64,000 nucleotides of DNA from Dissulfurimicrobium hydrothermale (GTDB taxonomy: Bacteria > Desulfobacterota > Dissulfuribacteria > Dissulfuribacterales > Sh68). Made by a program: the position numbers and the translations under genes. Below, one piece after another: positions 38,254-47,904 of this stretch (within the stretch, counting starts at the first letter, position 1; each line of letters starts with the position of its first letter). Under the pieces are notes generated by a model. That model was not told the DNA's origin and searched no databases. It worked only from the letters and a program-made list of their open reading frames with translations. The stretch covers positions 218,306-282,305 of the forward strand of contig NZ_CP085041.1 in assembly GCF_022026155.1 (NCBI RefSeq), read 5' to 3'.

Positions 38254-38325
38254 AGCCGAAAAGACAAGGGACAGGATCTTTTAGAAAAATAAATAAAATA
38301 AAAAAGTAAGAAGGAGGAACAAAAG

Positions 38326-38745
38326 ATGTTAATTAAAATGGCGGAAATGGCAAAGAGGCCTGTAAACGGTCAAAAGGGTTTCACACTGGTCGAATTGATG
38401 ATCGTCATCGCAATCATTGGGATTCTGGCGGCCATTGCCTTGCCGCAGTATAACGCCTACAGAAGAAAGGCCCAGGCGTCAAAGCTTATAGACGCCGCAA
38501 GGGCGTGCGCCCAGGAATATGCAGCGGCCTGTCAGCAGGATACTGCTGCTGACCCCACGGCCCTTGTTTCATGCGCCACCCCCCCCACCCTTCCTTATTT
38601 AACTGATACAACTTTTACAAGTGGTGGTGGCACCTGCACCGCAATTAACTCCACACTTACAGGCAAAACACAGGATGGGACAACCTATACAGCCGCCTGC
38701 ACCGGTGCATATAATACCAACATCACATGCACATTAACACCATAG
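38326..38745 (+). CDS. pilA: Type IV major pilin-like protein
   Basis: The 139-residue prepilin has the class III leader cut between Gly18 and Phe19 (KG then [24 protein letters not shown]), with Glu at mature position 5. The hydrophobic helix is followed by a short globular part with six cysteines, possibly three disulfides. It is cut by PilD and built into a pilus. AAGGAGGA lies before the ATG. A sigma-54-type promoter lies 210 bp upstream. Confidence 0.93.
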   Translation: MLIKMAEMAKRPVNGQKGFTLVELMIVIAIIGILAAIALPQYNAYRRKAQASKLIDAARACAQEYAAACQQDTAADPTALVSCATPPTLPYLTDTTFTSGGGTCTAINSTLTGKTQDGTTYTAACTGAYNTNITCTLTP

Positions 38746-38772
38746 ACTAAGATAACCATCTGACATCAAGCC

Positions 38773-38804
38773 CAGTAGGGGCGCGGCATGCCGCGCCCCT
38801 ACTG
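38773..38804. repeat. GC-rich perfect palindrome, copy 2
   Basis: The same 28-bp core as at 36650 is extended here to 32 bp (outer bases CAG/CTG). It lies between the two pilin genes, 27 bp after the first, and could act as a transcript stabiliser or attenuator. Confidence 0.9.
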
Positions 38805-38839
38805 CCCGGTGGGGCGATTTTTAGATAAAGGAGGTAATC

Positions 38840-39298
38840 ATGCCAGCCTGCCCGCATCACCATCACACCAAGGCGCACCAAGGCGGTTTCACCCTGATCG
38901 AACTGATGATCACCCTGGCCCTGATAGGCATACTTGCGGCAGTCATAATGTCTATCTACACGCCATTCGTGGCCTCCGGCTACAACGACCAGGCCAAGGG
39001 CGACATCATGTCGGTCGTTACCTCCCAGGAGCGCTGGTTTGCAGACAACAACACCTATGCACCCGACGTCGCCACCCTCCATTTCACCCCCCACGCCAAC
39101 GTCACAATCCCCCCCTTCGCCGTAAACGGCACATCCTTCAATGCCTGCGCCAAGCACCTCTGGGGCGACAAGATCTACGGCTACGACTCGGACACAAGAC
39201 AATACTACCAGCAGGACAGCGCAAGAAACGTGGCCCTGGCCGCCTGCCCGGCAGCCACTACAGGAGACGACTTTGGCGGCTGGCAGCCCATGAAATAA
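38840..39298 (+). CDS. Type IV pilin-like protein, second
   Basis: The 152-residue prepilin has a short histidine-rich leader (MPACPHHHHTKAHQGG) cut before FTLIELMITLALIGILAAVIMS, with Glu5 conserved. The globular part contains YNDQAKGDIMSVVTSQERWFADNNTYA, like minor pilins of the PilE/PilA type. AAAGGAGG lies 7 bp before the ATG. It could be a minor pilin or a second major pilin. The two copies differ fully outside the helix. Confidence 0.88.
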   Translation: MPACPHHHHTKAHQGGFTLIELMITLALIGILAAVIMSIYTPFVASGYNDQAKGDIMSVVTSQERWFADNNTYAPDVATLHFTPHANVTIPPFAVNGTSFNACAKHLWGDKIYGYDSDTRQYYQQDSARNVALAACPAATTGDDFGGWQPMK

Positions 39299-39354
39299 AC
39301 AGCAGGGCGGCTTCATTATAAAATTGCCATTCCCAAACATAGCGATGCAGTGAT

Positions 39355-39397
39355 GCAGGGTGCGCTGACGCAGGAAGCGCACCGTTCGCGGTTCAAC
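39355..39397. repeat. Interspersed repeat with GGTGCGC/GCGCACC arms, copy 2
   Basis: The arms at 39359-39365 and 39377-39383 form a 7-bp stem with an 11-base loop and are followed by GTTCGCGGTT, as in copy 1. It lies between the second pilin gene and the rplU promoter. Confidence 0.65.
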
Positions 39398-39471
39398 CAA
39401 TCCGATGCGCCTCGTTCCTCGGCACATCGCGAGGTCAGCCCATGGTCCGAGGTGGATCGCGAAATTCAGCC

Positions 39472-39499
39472 TTGACATATGGCGCCCTCATGGTATCTT
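39472..39499 (+). promoter_or_regulatory. Sigma-70-type promoter of rplU-rpmA
   Basis: TTGACA at 39472-39477 and TATCTT at 39494-39499 are 16 bp apart. The start codon of rplU lies 36 bp further on, giving a short leader of about 30 bases. Confidence 0.6.
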
Positions 39500-39535
39500 T
39501 TTGCGTTGTTCGATTTTTGACGATAGCGAGGAAAT

Positions 39536-39847
39536 ATGTACGCGATAATAAAAACCGGCGGGAAACAATACAAAGTATCGACCGGCGAGACCTTGAGGGT
39601 GGAGAGGCTCGACAGAGAAGTGGGAAGTGAATTGGAGATAACTGACGTATTGATGGTCGTGAACGGCTCAGATATAAAGATTGGCAATCCCCTGGTCAAG
39701 GGCGCCACCGTCCTGGCCAACGTGACCGAACACGGTCTCGGCAAAAAGATCTTAATGATGAAAAAGAAAAGACGCAAGGGCTATCAGATCAAAAAGGGGC
39801 ACAGGCAGCCCTATACCACCATTGAAATTAAAGATATAAGGGTCTAA
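39536..39847 (+). CDS. rplU: Ribosomal protein L21
   Basis: The 103-residue protein starts [25 protein letters not shown] and ends [13 protein letters not shown], the complete L21 pattern including the basic [16 protein letters not shown] segment that binds 23S rRNA. AGGAAAT lies before the ATG. It is followed by rpmA, the universal gene order. Confidence 0.98.
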   Translation: MYAIIKTGGKQYKVSTGETLRVERLDREVGSELEITDVLMVVNGSDIKIGNPLVKGATVLANVTEHGLGKKILMMKKKRRKGYQIKKGHRQPYTTIEIKDIRV

Positions 39848-39858
39848 GGAGGTCTCTA

Positions 39859-40113
39859 ATGGCACATAAAAAGGCCGGCGGAAGTTCAAGAAACGGGCGT
39901 GACAGTGCAGGACAGCGTAGAGGCGTCAAGCGTTTCGGCGGTCAAATCGTACGCGCCGGCAACATCCTAGTGCGTCAGGTTGGCACAAAGATCCATCCTG
40001 GTCACAACGTGGGAATGGGCAATGACTATACACTCTTTGCAAAGATAGACGGTGAGGTGCGTTTCGAAACCGCCCAAAACAGAAAACGGGTAAGTGTCTA
40101 CCCTGTCCGGTGA
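39859..40113 (+). CDS. rpmA: Ribosomal protein L27
   Basis: The 84-residue protein begins [28 protein letters not shown], the conserved L27 N-terminus that reaches the peptidyl-transferase centre, and contains [20 protein letters not shown] precedes the ATG. It needs no N-terminal processing of the Staphylococcus type. It is cotranscribed with rplU. Confidence 0.98.
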   Translation: MAHKKAGGSSRNGRDSAGQRRGVKRFGGQIVRAGNILVRQVGTKIHPGHNVGMGNDYTLFAKIDGEVRFETAQNRKRVSVYPVR

Positions 40114-40969
40114 AAGATCCAACGAGTCCATCAAAGAGGCCCAACAAGTCCTCTCCATATCCATAGTAACATACGCTGCAGACCTTCATCTCCTTCAAAA
40201 AACAATAAAAAGCCTCTCCAGGGCTGTAAAATACGCCAAGAGACAAGGATTGCTCGATCATGCAGTCCTTGTCCTTGTGGACAACGGACCTGGCGGCGGG
40301 CTGGATGTCTTCTTGAGAGGCGGCCTCCACCGTATCTGGCCGTACAGCTTAAAATCAGTAAGGCCATTTAAAAACGTAGGATTCGGGGTCGGCCACAACA
40401 TGGCGTTAAAGGAGATCGCCAGCAGCTCGACTGACTACCATCTTATCTTGAACCCTGACGTAATCATGGAAGAAAGCGCTTTATCGAACGCCCTGCTCTA
40501 CATGACAAAACACCCTGAGACAGGCTGCCTTACGCCTTATGCCTCTTGGCCGGACGGAAGCCGCCAATATCTGTGCAAGGGATATCCATCGATCTTCACG
40601 CTGTTCCTAAGGGGTTTTGCGCCAAAGCCCTTTGCCGCGCCCTTTGCAAGGCGCCTGGCCGACTATGAACTCCGCGGCGTAACCGAACAAAGTGACATCG
40701 ACACGATCAAAATTGCAAGCGGCTGCTTTATGCTCTGCCGCAGGCGCGCCCTTGACGAGATAGGCGGTTTCTCAAACAGATTTTTTCTTTATTTCGAGGA
40801 CTTTGACCTCTCTCTCAGACTGTCCAGAAACTGGCGGATCGCCTATGTACCTTCCGTCAGGATCATCCATTTTGGTGGACGCTCGTCCCTCAAGGGACTG
40901 CGCTCAATAGTCATGTTTGTCAGGTCAGCCGCTACGTTTTTCAACATGCACGGCTGGAGGTGGTTCTAG
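40094..40969 (+). CDS. Family 2 glycosyltransferase, rhamnosyltransferase-like
   Basis: The 291-residue protein has a GT-A fold: [48 protein letters not shown], the DxD-like region in [11 protein letters not shown], and [22 protein letters not shown] before [11 protein letters not shown]. This matches WbbL-type rhamnosyltransferases for cell-surface polysaccharides. The GTG start at 40094 overlaps rpmA by 20 bp with only a weak ribosome site. Other polysaccharide genes are absent nearby. Confidence 0.85.
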   Translation: MSTLSGERSNESIKEAQQVLSISIVTYAADLHLLQKTIKSLSRAVKYAKRQGLLDHAVLVLVDNGPGGGLDVFLRGGLHRIWPYSLKSVRPFKNVGFGVGHNMALKEIASSSTDYHLILNPDVIMEESALSNALLYMTKHPETGCLTPYASWPDGSRQYLCKGYPSIFTLFLRGFAPKPFAAPFARRLADYELRGVTEQSDIDTIKIASGCFMLCRRRALDEIGGFSNRFFLYFEDFDLSLRLSRNWRIAYVPSVRIIHFGGRSSLKGLRSIVMFVRSAATFFNMHGWRWF

Positions 40970-40979
40970 CCGAACCGCA

Positions 40980-41945
40980 TCATTTCACCAGATCGCCGTA
41001 ACGGCTAAGTATACCGTCCATAACGATCTTGCCCGAATTAAACGCAGCCATTATCGATCCCTTTTCGACCATCAAATCCCCTGCCAGAAAGATCCTCTTG
41101 ACATTCGTCTCTCCATATTGATCCACTCTCGGCCTTTCGCCGTCGAATTCAACACCGACTGACTCAAGGAATGCCCTCGGCGTCGTACCACCGAGACAAT
41201 AAAACACCATGTCAAAGACCATGTCCCTCCCATCTTTGAAGCGGACACGCACCCCTTCGCCCGCCTGTTCGAGCCCTTCGATATCGCTGGCCATCATGAG
41301 ATTCAATTTACCATTTGCGGCAAGGTCATGGATATTGCAGGCATTCACCTCGTTCAGGCGGAAGAATTCGGGCCGTCTATATGAAAGGCTTACATCATTG
41401 GCATCTGACAAAAAGCAGGCCGTCTCGGCAGCCGAATCGCCCCCTCCAACAACAAGTATCTTTTTGCCTGTCAACGGTGTCTTTGGGACAGCATAAAATA
41501 TCTTGTCCTTGACCTCCTTGGGGATGGGATAACGCGGTTTTACCGGTTTGCCGAATATGCCTATGGCTATCACAAGGATCGGCGCCTTGACCTCAAGCCC
41601 GCCGCTTGTAGTCACATGGAAAAGGCCGTCTTTCTGAACGACGCCCCTGGCCTCGTTTTTATATCTTATGTCGAGCCTGTTTTCTTTTATAGCCTTGTCG
41701 ATCCTCGCCAAAAACTCCTCCCGCGTTTCGGTATCAAAAGAGAGCTTTCCTATGGGCTCTACCTTTATCTTCCGAAATACCGGATCGACCCTTTTGCCTT
41801 CGTGATAAAGGGATACAATGGTGTCACATGCATGATCGGCCTTCTCAAGGACCATAACCGGGGATACGCCCGCCGCACCGGCCTCGACGGCCGTCGCTAT
41901 ACCGGCCGGTCCAGCCCCTATTACGATAATCTTGGCCTCTTCCAT
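40980..41945 (-). CDS. Thioredoxin-reductase-like FAD/NAD(P) oxidoreductase
   Basis: The 321-residue protein has an FAD loop (IIVIGAGPAGIATAVEAG) and an NAD(P) loop (ILVVGGGDSAAETACFL), with FLAGDLMVEKGSI near the end. The redox CxxC pair of thioredoxin reductase is absent, as in YpdA-type disulfide reductases and ferredoxin-NADP reductase relatives. The partner is unknown. AAGGAGGA lies 4-5 bp before the ATG. It is convergent with the glycosyltransferase. Confidence 0.85.
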   Translation of the reverse strand: MEEAKIIVIGAGPAGIATAVEAGAAGVSPVMVLEKADHACDTIVSLYHEGKRVDPVFRKIKVEPIGKLSFDTETREEFLARIDKAIKENRLDIRYKNEARGVVQKDGLFHVTTSGGLEVKAPILVIAIGIFGKPVKPRYPIPKEVKDKIFYAVPKTPLTGKKILVVGGGDSAAETACFLSDANDVSLSYRRPEFFRLNEVNACNIHDLAANGKLNLMMASDIEGLEQAGEGVRVRFKDGRDMVFDMVFYCLGGTTPRAFLESVGVEFDGERPRVDQYGETNVKRIFLAGDLMVEKGSIMAAFNSGKIVMDGILSRYGDLVK

Positions 41946-42030
41946 TCAACATTCCTCCTTGTATAGTAAAATCCTTGATAGATAACAGGTATTAGAGAAA
42001 AAATTCAATAGCCTTTCACGGAGCAAGATT

Positions 42031-42219
42031 ATGACGACTCATGGATTTTGTCAAAAAGACAATCGCGAAGCCGATATCTCGAAGGGATGCCTGCATCCAA
42101 TGGATTATTGTCCTTTCAGACAGGCATGTATAATATATTATCTATCCCGTGAAAAGATGAAAAAAGAGGATGAAACAAATCGCCATATAAATGGCAGCGG
42201 CGAATCGAACAGCGCATAA
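42031..42219 (+). CDS. Small cysteine-containing protein
   Basis: The 62-residue frame has GGAGC 9 bp before its ATG and a central segment GCLHPMDYCPFRQACIIYYL with three closely spaced cysteines, followed by a charged tail. The Cys spacing suggests metal binding. I do not recognise a family with certainty. It lies alone between two divergent units. Confidence 0.45.
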   Translation: MTTHGFCQKDNREADISKGCLHPMDYCPFRQACIIYYLSREKMKKEDETNRHINGSGESNSA

Positions 42220-42317
42220 GTGCAGCATAGACATAAACATATCATGCAATACAAAACAATATATCGAGCTTGAACTCGTATCTTTATGAATAATATAAAA
42301 ACCCTTTTAAAAAAGAC

Positions 42318-42345
42318 TTGACAATTTGCTTTGTGCAAGTAATTT
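42318..42345 (+). promoter_or_regulatory. Promoter of small HTH gene
   Basis: TTGACA (42318-42323) and TAATTT (42340-42345) lie 16 bp apart, about 35 bp before the ATG at 42378. The -10 match is weak, the -35 perfect. Confidence 0.5.
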
Positions 42346-42377
42346 TCTCTTAAAATAAAAGAAAGGAGTATAATATC

Positions 42378-42647
42378 ATGGCAGGAAAAAGAAGCAGGCC
42401 CTATACAGTAGATGATGTAGAGTTTGTATACGACAACTATGCAAAGATGACGGCAAGCGAAATAGCTGACAAGCTTGGCATAAGCAAATTTCAGGTCTCA
42501 AAGATAGTCGGCGAACTCAGAAAACACATGGAACTCCCTAAAAAGACCATCCAAAGACCAAATCCAATCTTTCAATTTCTGGAAAAACGCGGCGTATCAC
42601 CAAAAACAAGCACAAAAGAATCAAAGGCCAGCAAATCCAAAAAATAA
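42378..42647 (+). CDS. Small HTH DNA-binding protein
   Basis: The 89-residue protein has a helix-turn-helix in YAKMTASEIADKLGISKFQVSKIVGELRKHM, like AsnC or sigma-region-4 type helices, then a lysine/serine-rich tail (KESKASKSKK). It probably binds DNA as a small regulator. AAGGAG lies upstream of the ATG. It precedes gatB by 29 bp, but its own promoter and size suggest independent control. Confidence 0.7.
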   Translation: MAGKRSRPYTVDDVEFVYDNYAKMTASEIADKLGISKFQVSKIVGELRKHMELPKKTIQRPNPIFQFLEKRGVSPKTSTKESKASKSKK

Positions 42648-42676
42648 CTGGTATCTCTTAAATTTCAGAGGGTTTT

Positions 42677-44104
42677 ATGGAATTTGAAGCTGTCATAGGT
42701 CTTGAGGTGCATTGTCACCTCAAGACCTCAAGCAAGATATTTTGCGGGTGTTCCACTGCATTCGGTGCTGTCCCTAATACACATACATGCCCGATTTGCC
42801 TCGGTATGCCAGGGGTCCTGCCTGTCCTAAACAGGCAAGTGATAGAATTCGCGATAAAGATGGCTCTCGCCACCAATTGCAAGGTCGCTCCAAGGAGCCG
42901 CTTCGCCAGAAAGCACTATTTTTATCCGGATCTTCCGAAGAATTATCAGATATCTCAATATGAAGCGCCCTTGGCCGAGCATGGCTGGGTGTCTATAGAC
43001 ATAGACGGCAGGATCAAGCGTATAGGTATTACGCGCATACACATGGAAGAAGACGCGGGCAAGCTCATACACAACGAGACGCTCCCAATAAGTTATATAG
43101 ACCTCAACCGTACAGGGGTCCCGCTTATAGAAATCGTCAGCGAACCCGATATAAGAAGCCCAGAAGAAGCGTCTGCTTATCTTAAAAAGATAAGACAGCT
43201 TGTGCGCTATCTCGGTATAAGCGACGGCAATATGGAAGAAGGAAGTCTACGTTGTGATGCAAACATCTCTATCCGACCTGTCGGCTCTAATGAAATGGGG
43301 GTCAAGACCGAGCTCAAAAACATGAATTCCTTCAGAAACGTCCAAAAGGCCCTCGACTACGAGATAAGACGCCAGAGTGCCCTTTTGCTTGACGGAAAGA
43401 CGGTGGCCCAAGAGACCCGACTATGGGATGTATCAAAAGGCATTACTGTGTCGATGCGCAGCAAAGAAGAGGCGCATGACTACCGCTATTTCCCTGAACC
43501 AGACCTGCCGCCCTTAGAAATCAGCAAGGAATGGATAGAATATATTGCGGACGGGTTGCCGGAGCTGCCTGACAAAAAATGCACCAGATTCACCAGACAG
43601 TACGGGCTGCCTGCCTACGATGCCGAAGTCCTTACAGCCTCCAGGGCCACAGCCGATTATTTCGAAGAGTGTGTAAAACTCTTTCCTAACCCAAAGACCG
43701 TAAGCAACTGGATTATGGTAGAGCTTGTACGACTTCTAAAGGAAGATGAGCGCGAGATCGAGTCGTCGCCGATAGGCCCCGACGGCCTTGCAGGACTCCT
43801 AAGACTGATCGATTCAGGTGCCATAAGTGGCAAGATGGCGAAGGATGTCCTGGAGACTGCCTACAAAACAGGAAAAGACCCTGTCAAGATCGTCAAGGCC
43901 CAAGGGCTTTCCCAGGTCAGCGACGAATCTACGCTTAAGGCCGTGATCAAGAAGGTCTTGGATGAAAACCCAAAAGAGGTGGAAAAGTATAGGGCCGGCA
44001 AGACCAAGGTCCTGGCCTTTCTTGTGGGTCAGGTCATGAAAGAGACCAAGGGAAAGGCAAACCCCAAGAAGGTAAATGAACTCTTCCTGGAGGCCCTCCG
44101 TTGA
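42677..44104 (+). CDS. gatB: Asp/Glu-tRNA amidotransferase subunit B
   Basis: The 475-residue protein starts with [24 protein letters not shown] and contains [41 protein letters not shown] and [10 protein letters not shown], all GatB signatures, with the C-terminal YqeY-like tail. With GatC and GatA it converts misacylated Glu-tRNA-Gln or Asp-tRNA-Asn to the amides. gatA and gatC are not in the window. Confidence 0.97.
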   Translation: MEFEAVIGLEVHCHLKTSSKIFCGCSTAFGAVPNTHTCPICLGMPGVLPVLNRQVIEFAIKMALATNCKVAPRSRFARKHYFYPDLPKNYQISQYEAPLAEHGWVSIDIDGRIKRIGITRIHMEEDAGKLIHNETLPISYIDLNRTGVPLIEIVSEPDIRSPEEASAYLKKIRQLVRYLGISDGNMEEGSLRCDANISIRPVGSNEMGVKTELKNMNSFRNVQKALDYEIRRQSALLLDGKTVAQETRLWDVSKGITVSMRSKEEAHDYRYFPEPDLPPLEISKEWIEYIADGLPELPDKKCTRFTRQYGLPAYDAEVLTASRATADYFEECVKLFPNPKTVSNWIMVELVRLLKEDEREIESSPIGPDGLAGLLRLIDSGAISGKMAKDVLETAYKTGKDPVKIVKAQGLSQVSDESTLKAVIKKVLDENPKEVEKYRAGKTKVLAFLVGQVMKETKGKANPKKVNELFLEALR

Positions 44105-45213
44105 GACATGGTTCCATCGACCCTATTGATCTCCTTAAAGAAGGTGGCTCATCCATCACGCCGCTCCGCTGGGAGTGCGGCGTCCTGTATCTCCTAGACC
44201 AGAGGCTGCTGCCGCATAATGAAAGGTGGCTTGCCATCACAGGCGCTTCCGGGGCTGCATCAGCCATAAAGGATATGGTGGTGCGCGGCGCACCTGCCAT
44301 AGGCATAGCTGCAGCATTCGGCCTTGCGCTCGAGGCTAGAAGGCTCGAAACAAGGTCTCAAGCCGAATTTCTCAACTTCTGGCTGAAAGCAGCAAATATT
44401 ATGTTAACAGCCAGGCCTACCGCGGTGAATCTTAAATGGGCAGTTAAAAGGCTTAAAGATCTAGTGCTCGCCGACCCTGCCGGCCATCCGTCCGGCATTG
44501 CCGAGGCCGTCGAGAGAGAGGCTATGGCCATCTGGGCCGAAGACATCGAGGCAAATCTTGCAATGGGCCGGTTCGGCGCAGCGCTACTGCCGGATAAGTG
44601 CTGCGTACTTACTCACTGTAATGCAGGCGCCCTTGCGACAGGCGGCTATGGCACGGCGCTTGGTGTCATAAGGGCGGCAACCAAGGCGGGAAAAGACATA
44701 AAGGTCATAGCCGACGAGACAAGGCCATGGCTCCAGGGTACACGCCTTACGGCCTGGGAACTTATAAGAGACGGGATATCCGTGACATTGATCGTAGACT
44801 CAGCCGCAGGTCTGCTTATGCATCGCGGTCTTATAGATGCGGTCATCGTCGGTGCCGACAGGATAGCTGCAAACGGGGACACGGCGAACAAAATAGGGAC
44901 ATACACCCTTTCCGAACTTGCAAGGGCGAACGGCGTGCCGTTTTATGTAGCCGCGCCATGTTCGACAATAGACCCCGAAACGCCGTCCGGTAATGCCATC
45001 CCCATTGAAGAAAGGGACGGTGGTGAGGTCTTGAACCTTGGCCAAAGATACATCGCAACTCAAGGCGCAGAGGCATGGAATCCTGTGTTCGACGTGACGC
45101 CGTCCAGCCTCATCTCAGCCATCATAACGGAACGCGGCGTACTCTTTCCACCATACGGTCCTGCCATCAAGGCATGTCTGTCAGATGATTTCAAAGACGC
45201 CCCCACAATCTGA
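44101..45213 (+). CDS. mtnA: Methylthioribose-1-phosphate isomerase
   Basis: The 370-residue protein has the MtnA/eIF2B-like fold with the catalytic Cys in [19 protein letters not shown] and Asp in [35 protein letters not shown] is also diagnostic. It isomerises 5-methylthioribose-1-phosphate in methionine salvage. The start is TTG at 44101, overlapping the gatB stop as TTGA, with GGAGG 7 bp upstream; no in-frame ATG lies before the conserved core. Other mtn genes are not in view. Confidence 0.92.
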   Translation: MRHGSIDPIDLLKEGGSSITPLRWECGVLYLLDQRLLPHNERWLAITGASGAASAIKDMVVRGAPAIGIAAAFGLALEARRLETRSQAEFLNFWLKAANIMLTARPTAVNLKWAVKRLKDLVLADPAGHPSGIAEAVEREAMAIWAEDIEANLAMGRFGAALLPDKCCVLTHCNAGALATGGYGTALGVIRAATKAGKDIKVIADETRPWLQGTRLTAWELIRDGISVTLIVDSAAGLLMHRGLIDAVIVGADRIAANGDTANKIGTYTLSELARANGVPFYVAAPCSTIDPETPSGNAIPIEERDGGEVLNLGQRYIATQGAEAWNPVFDVTPSSLISAIITERGVLFPPYGPAIKACLSDDFKDAPTI

Positions 45214-45694
45214 CCCTGACCTCAAGCAGCTGGATCACCAGGCCTTTATGGAACTTGCCCTTGCCCTTGCCGGAGAAAGCGCCGAACGCGGCGAGGTGCC
45301 GATAGGGGCTATCCTCGTAAACGGCCAGGGCGAGATACTGGCAAGGGCCAGGAATATGGTCATAGAACTCTGCGACCCCACGGCCCATGCAGAGATACTA
45401 GCCCTGAGGGGCGGGGCGGGAAAGACAGGCAATTATAGGATTGCGAACGCCACACTCTATGTTACGATAGAGCCATGCCCGATGTGTGCAGGGGCCATGG
45501 TGCTCGCCCGTATAGACAGGTTGGTATTCGGAGCGAGGGATGCAAAATCAGGGGCATGTGCAAGCCTTTACAATATTGTTCAGGATAAAAGGCTCAATCA
45601 CCGGATCGAGGTCATCGAGGGCATACTGGAAGGGCGATGCAGGGAGATGATCCAGGGCTTTTTCAGGGCAAGGCGCAAGGGTTTTTGTCACAAC

Positions 45695-45718
<24 letters not shown>
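45185..45718 (+). CDS. tadA: tRNA-specific adenosine deaminase
   Basis: The 177-residue deaminase has the zinc and proton-shuttle motif HAEILAL and the pair PCPMCAGAMV. It converts A34 to inosine in tRNA-Arg(ACG). It overlaps mtnA by 29 bp; an in-frame ATG at 45248 is possible but would lose the N-terminal helix. The last eight codons lie inside the tRNA-Ser gene that starts at 45695, a 24-bp overlap. Confidence 0.92.
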
Positions 45719-45785
<67 letters not shown>

Positions 45786-45796
45786 AGTTTGCAAGC

Positions 45797-45834
45797 GGCT
45801 TTAAAAACAGCGCAGCACTTTTTAAGCCTTTTAA
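45797..45834 (+). terminator. Intrinsic terminator after tRNA-Ser
   Basis: The stem GGCTTTAAAAA pairs with TTTTTAAGCC (one bulged T), with an 11-base loop, and is followed by TTTTAACTGTTTT. Placed 12 bp after the tRNA, it fits a terminator for the gatB-mtnA-tadA-tRNA unit and may also serve the convergent cobB gene. Confidence 0.65.
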
Positions 45835-45845
45835 CTGTTTTAAAA

Positions 45846-47261
45846 TTATTCCTTAAAGACGCCCTTATGAAACCTTTTTGCGGCGTTTATCAGGCCTTCC
45901 GCCCAGCCTTTTTGCCAGAGGGCGTGGACGTGTGTATATGTGCCAAAGCAATTTTTGTAACATATACCGTCCGATGCGCCATCAAAGCCATATCCCCGAA
46001 TGACCTTGCATGTGAATGCGCCGGATGTGCCTGGGTCAGCAATGACCGGTTTTGAATAATGAAATTCATGGCCCTTGATGACCTCAGTCCGCTTATAAAA
46101 CGGGTTTTCACGCATGACCTCAATCGTGCTGTAGCCATGTCCTACAGGCCGTTCATGCACCACAAAATCCCAGCCAAAGACACCTGCCATCGGGTATCTT
46201 TCCCCCTTCCAGACAATCGCGGCTCCCAGATACATGAGCCCTCCACACTCTGCATAGACAGGGAGGCCCTGTTCAATCCGCCTTTTAAGCTCAGAGAGCA
46301 TCTCCTTGTTGGCGGAAAGCGCCCTGGCCTGGGTCTCAGGAAATCCGCCGCCTATGTAGAGGGCGTCAATCTCCGGAATGGATTTGTCGTTTATGGCGTT
46401 TAAGAACACAAGTTCCACGCCAGCGCACTCGATGGCCTCAAGATTCTCCGGGTAATAGAACTGAAACGCCGCATCACGAAATACCCCTATTCTGAGCCCT
46501 TGAGACCTAGTCTTCCTGAAGAGTGGGGCATCCAGGCCTTCTACGTCACACCCGGCCATGTCCCCTGCATCACGAGCCGCCTCCATGAGACCTTGGGTGT
46601 CAACATGATCTTTTACAAGTTGCCCAAGCCCATCAAGGGCCTGCTCCGCCTCAGGGTATTCCTCGCAAGGCGTCACACCAAGATGCCGCATAGGAAGCGG
46701 GTCTTTTTTCAGGCGAGGAAGAGCCCCAAAGACCTTGACCCCAGCCTCCTCTTCTACGGCCCGCCTGAGCACTATTTCATGACGCCTCTGGGCCACCTGA
46801 TTGAGAACTACGCCAGCCAGATTCAACTTGGGCTCAAACACTTTACAACCGAGACAGACCGCGGCCGCAGTCCTGGTCATCTTGGCGCAGTCAAGTGTGA
46901 GAATGGCCGGGGCGCTGAGCGCCATGGCAAGCCCAGCGGTGCTCGCTGAACTCTGTGAGTCAGAGCCATCGAAGAGGCCGCGGTTGCCTTCTATGAGCCC
47001 AATATCAGCGCCACACACCCTGGTCAAGAAAGACCTTTTGATTACATCATGGGACATGAGAAAGGGATCAAGATTATAACAATTGCTTCCGTTTGCAAGG
47101 GCCATCCACCCAGCGTCTATATAGTCAGGCCCTTTCTTAAATGCTGCAATCTTAAACCCCTGCTCACGCCAAAGGCGGATAAGGCCGAGTGTCAAGACTG
47201 TCTTTCCCGATCCGCCCCTTATAGCCGAGATCACAAGGCGTGGTGGACAAGATTTTGACAT
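45846..47261 (-). CDS. cobB/cbiA: Cobyrinate a,c-diamide synthase
   Basis: The 471-residue enzyme has the P-loop in ISAIRGGSGKTVLTLGLIRL, a DTBS-like KKGPDYIDAGWM, GLIEGNRGLFDG, and a C-terminal class I glutamine amidotransferase with nucleophile Cys in YAECGGLMYLG. It amidates side chains a and c of (hydrogeno)cobyrinic acid in B12 synthesis. Which pathway (cob or cbi) cannot be told here. No cobalamin riboswitch was recognised upstream. Confidence 0.92.
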   Translation of the reverse strand: MSKSCPPRLVISAIRGGSGKTVLTLGLIRLWREQGFKIAAFKKGPDYIDAGWMALANGSNCYNLDPFLMSHDVIKRSFLTRVCGADIGLIEGNRGLFDGSDSQSSASTAGLAMALSAPAILTLDCAKMTRTAAAVCLGCKVFEPKLNLAGVVLNQVAQRRHEIVLRRAVEEEAGVKVFGALPRLKKDPLPMRHLGVTPCEEYPEAEQALDGLGQLVKDHVDTQGLMEAARDAGDMAGCDVEGLDAPLFRKTRSQGLRIGVFRDAAFQFYYPENLEAIECAGVELVFLNAINDKSIPEIDALYIGGGFPETQARALSANKEMLSELKRRIEQGLPVYAECGGLMYLGAAIVWKGERYPMAGVFGWDFVVHERPVGHGYSTIEVMRENPFYKRTEVIKGHEFHYSKPVIADPGTSGAFTCKVIRGYGFDGASDGICYKNCFGTYTHVHALWQKGWAEGLINAAKRFHKGVFKE

Positions 47262-47532
47262 GAGAAAATCCCTTCGATCAAATTTATATCATTTTGTATA
47301 ACCCATAGCCCGCTGATGCGCCATGCCTCGTTTCCATAGGATATCCCCGCCACGACCCCTCCTCCTGAATCGGAGAGAATCGCTCAAGATCCCATCTAGC
47401 CCTCGAATGGTCGCCAGCCATAGGCTCCGCTTTATTTGCTTGTCCATTTGATTTTTTTTGTTAAAGTCTCGATAATAAAAATTATTGAGCGGCAGGTATG
47501 GATTTTTATTTGAAAATACAGGGGGAAGGACT

Positions 47533-47904
47533 ATGAGGGCTCTTGTAGTGGACGATTCTCAGTCCATGAGGAACATAGTCAAGTCTGGGCTGAAGAAGAT
47601 GAACCTGTTTGATGAGATCGTCGAGGCTGAAAACGGGCTTCGCGCCCTGGAGAAACTCGAAAACGAAGGCCCCTTCGACCTTGTCCTCCTCGACTGGTAC
47701 ATGCCTGAAATGGAAGGTTTTGACTGCCTTTTGAACATCCGCAAAAGAGAGGAGTGGAACGATACAAAGGTCATGATGGTTACCACTGAAAACCAACAGG
47801 AGAACATCATCCGAGCGGTTATGGCCGGGGCCAACGAGTACCTCATGAAGCCCTTCAACGCCGACATGCTGGAGGAAAAGGTTAGGATGGTGCTCGGTCT
47901 ATGA
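47533..47904 (+). CDS. cheY: CheY-like response regulator
   Basis: A single receiver domain of 124 residues: acidic pair in VVDDSQSMRN, phospho-acceptor in VLLDWYMPEMEG, Thr in MMVTTENQ, Lys in YLMKPFNADM. I start at the ATG at 47533, which has GGGGGAAGGA just upstream, rather than at 47485. It heads the che operon and its stop overlaps the cheB start (ATGA). Confidence 0.93.
   Translation: MRALVVDDSQSMRNIVKSGLKKMNLFDEIVEAENGLRALEKLENEGPFDLVLLDWYMPEMEGFDCLLNIRKREEWNDTKVMMVTTENQQENIIRAVMAGANEYLMKPFNADMLEEKVRMVLGL

Noticed and set aside
37922-38284. 120-codon open frame between IS110 and pilA
   Set aside because: It runs through the sigma-54-like promoter and a repeat, has no clear ribosome site and no recognisable protein pattern.
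47450-47500. FliA (sigma-28) promoter before cheY
   Set aside because: TAAAGTCT is present, but no GCCGATAA-like -10 lies at the right distance.
47262-47532. Cobalamin riboswitch near cobB
   Set aside because: No B12-box-like core or matching hairpin layout was seen in the 270-bp gap.
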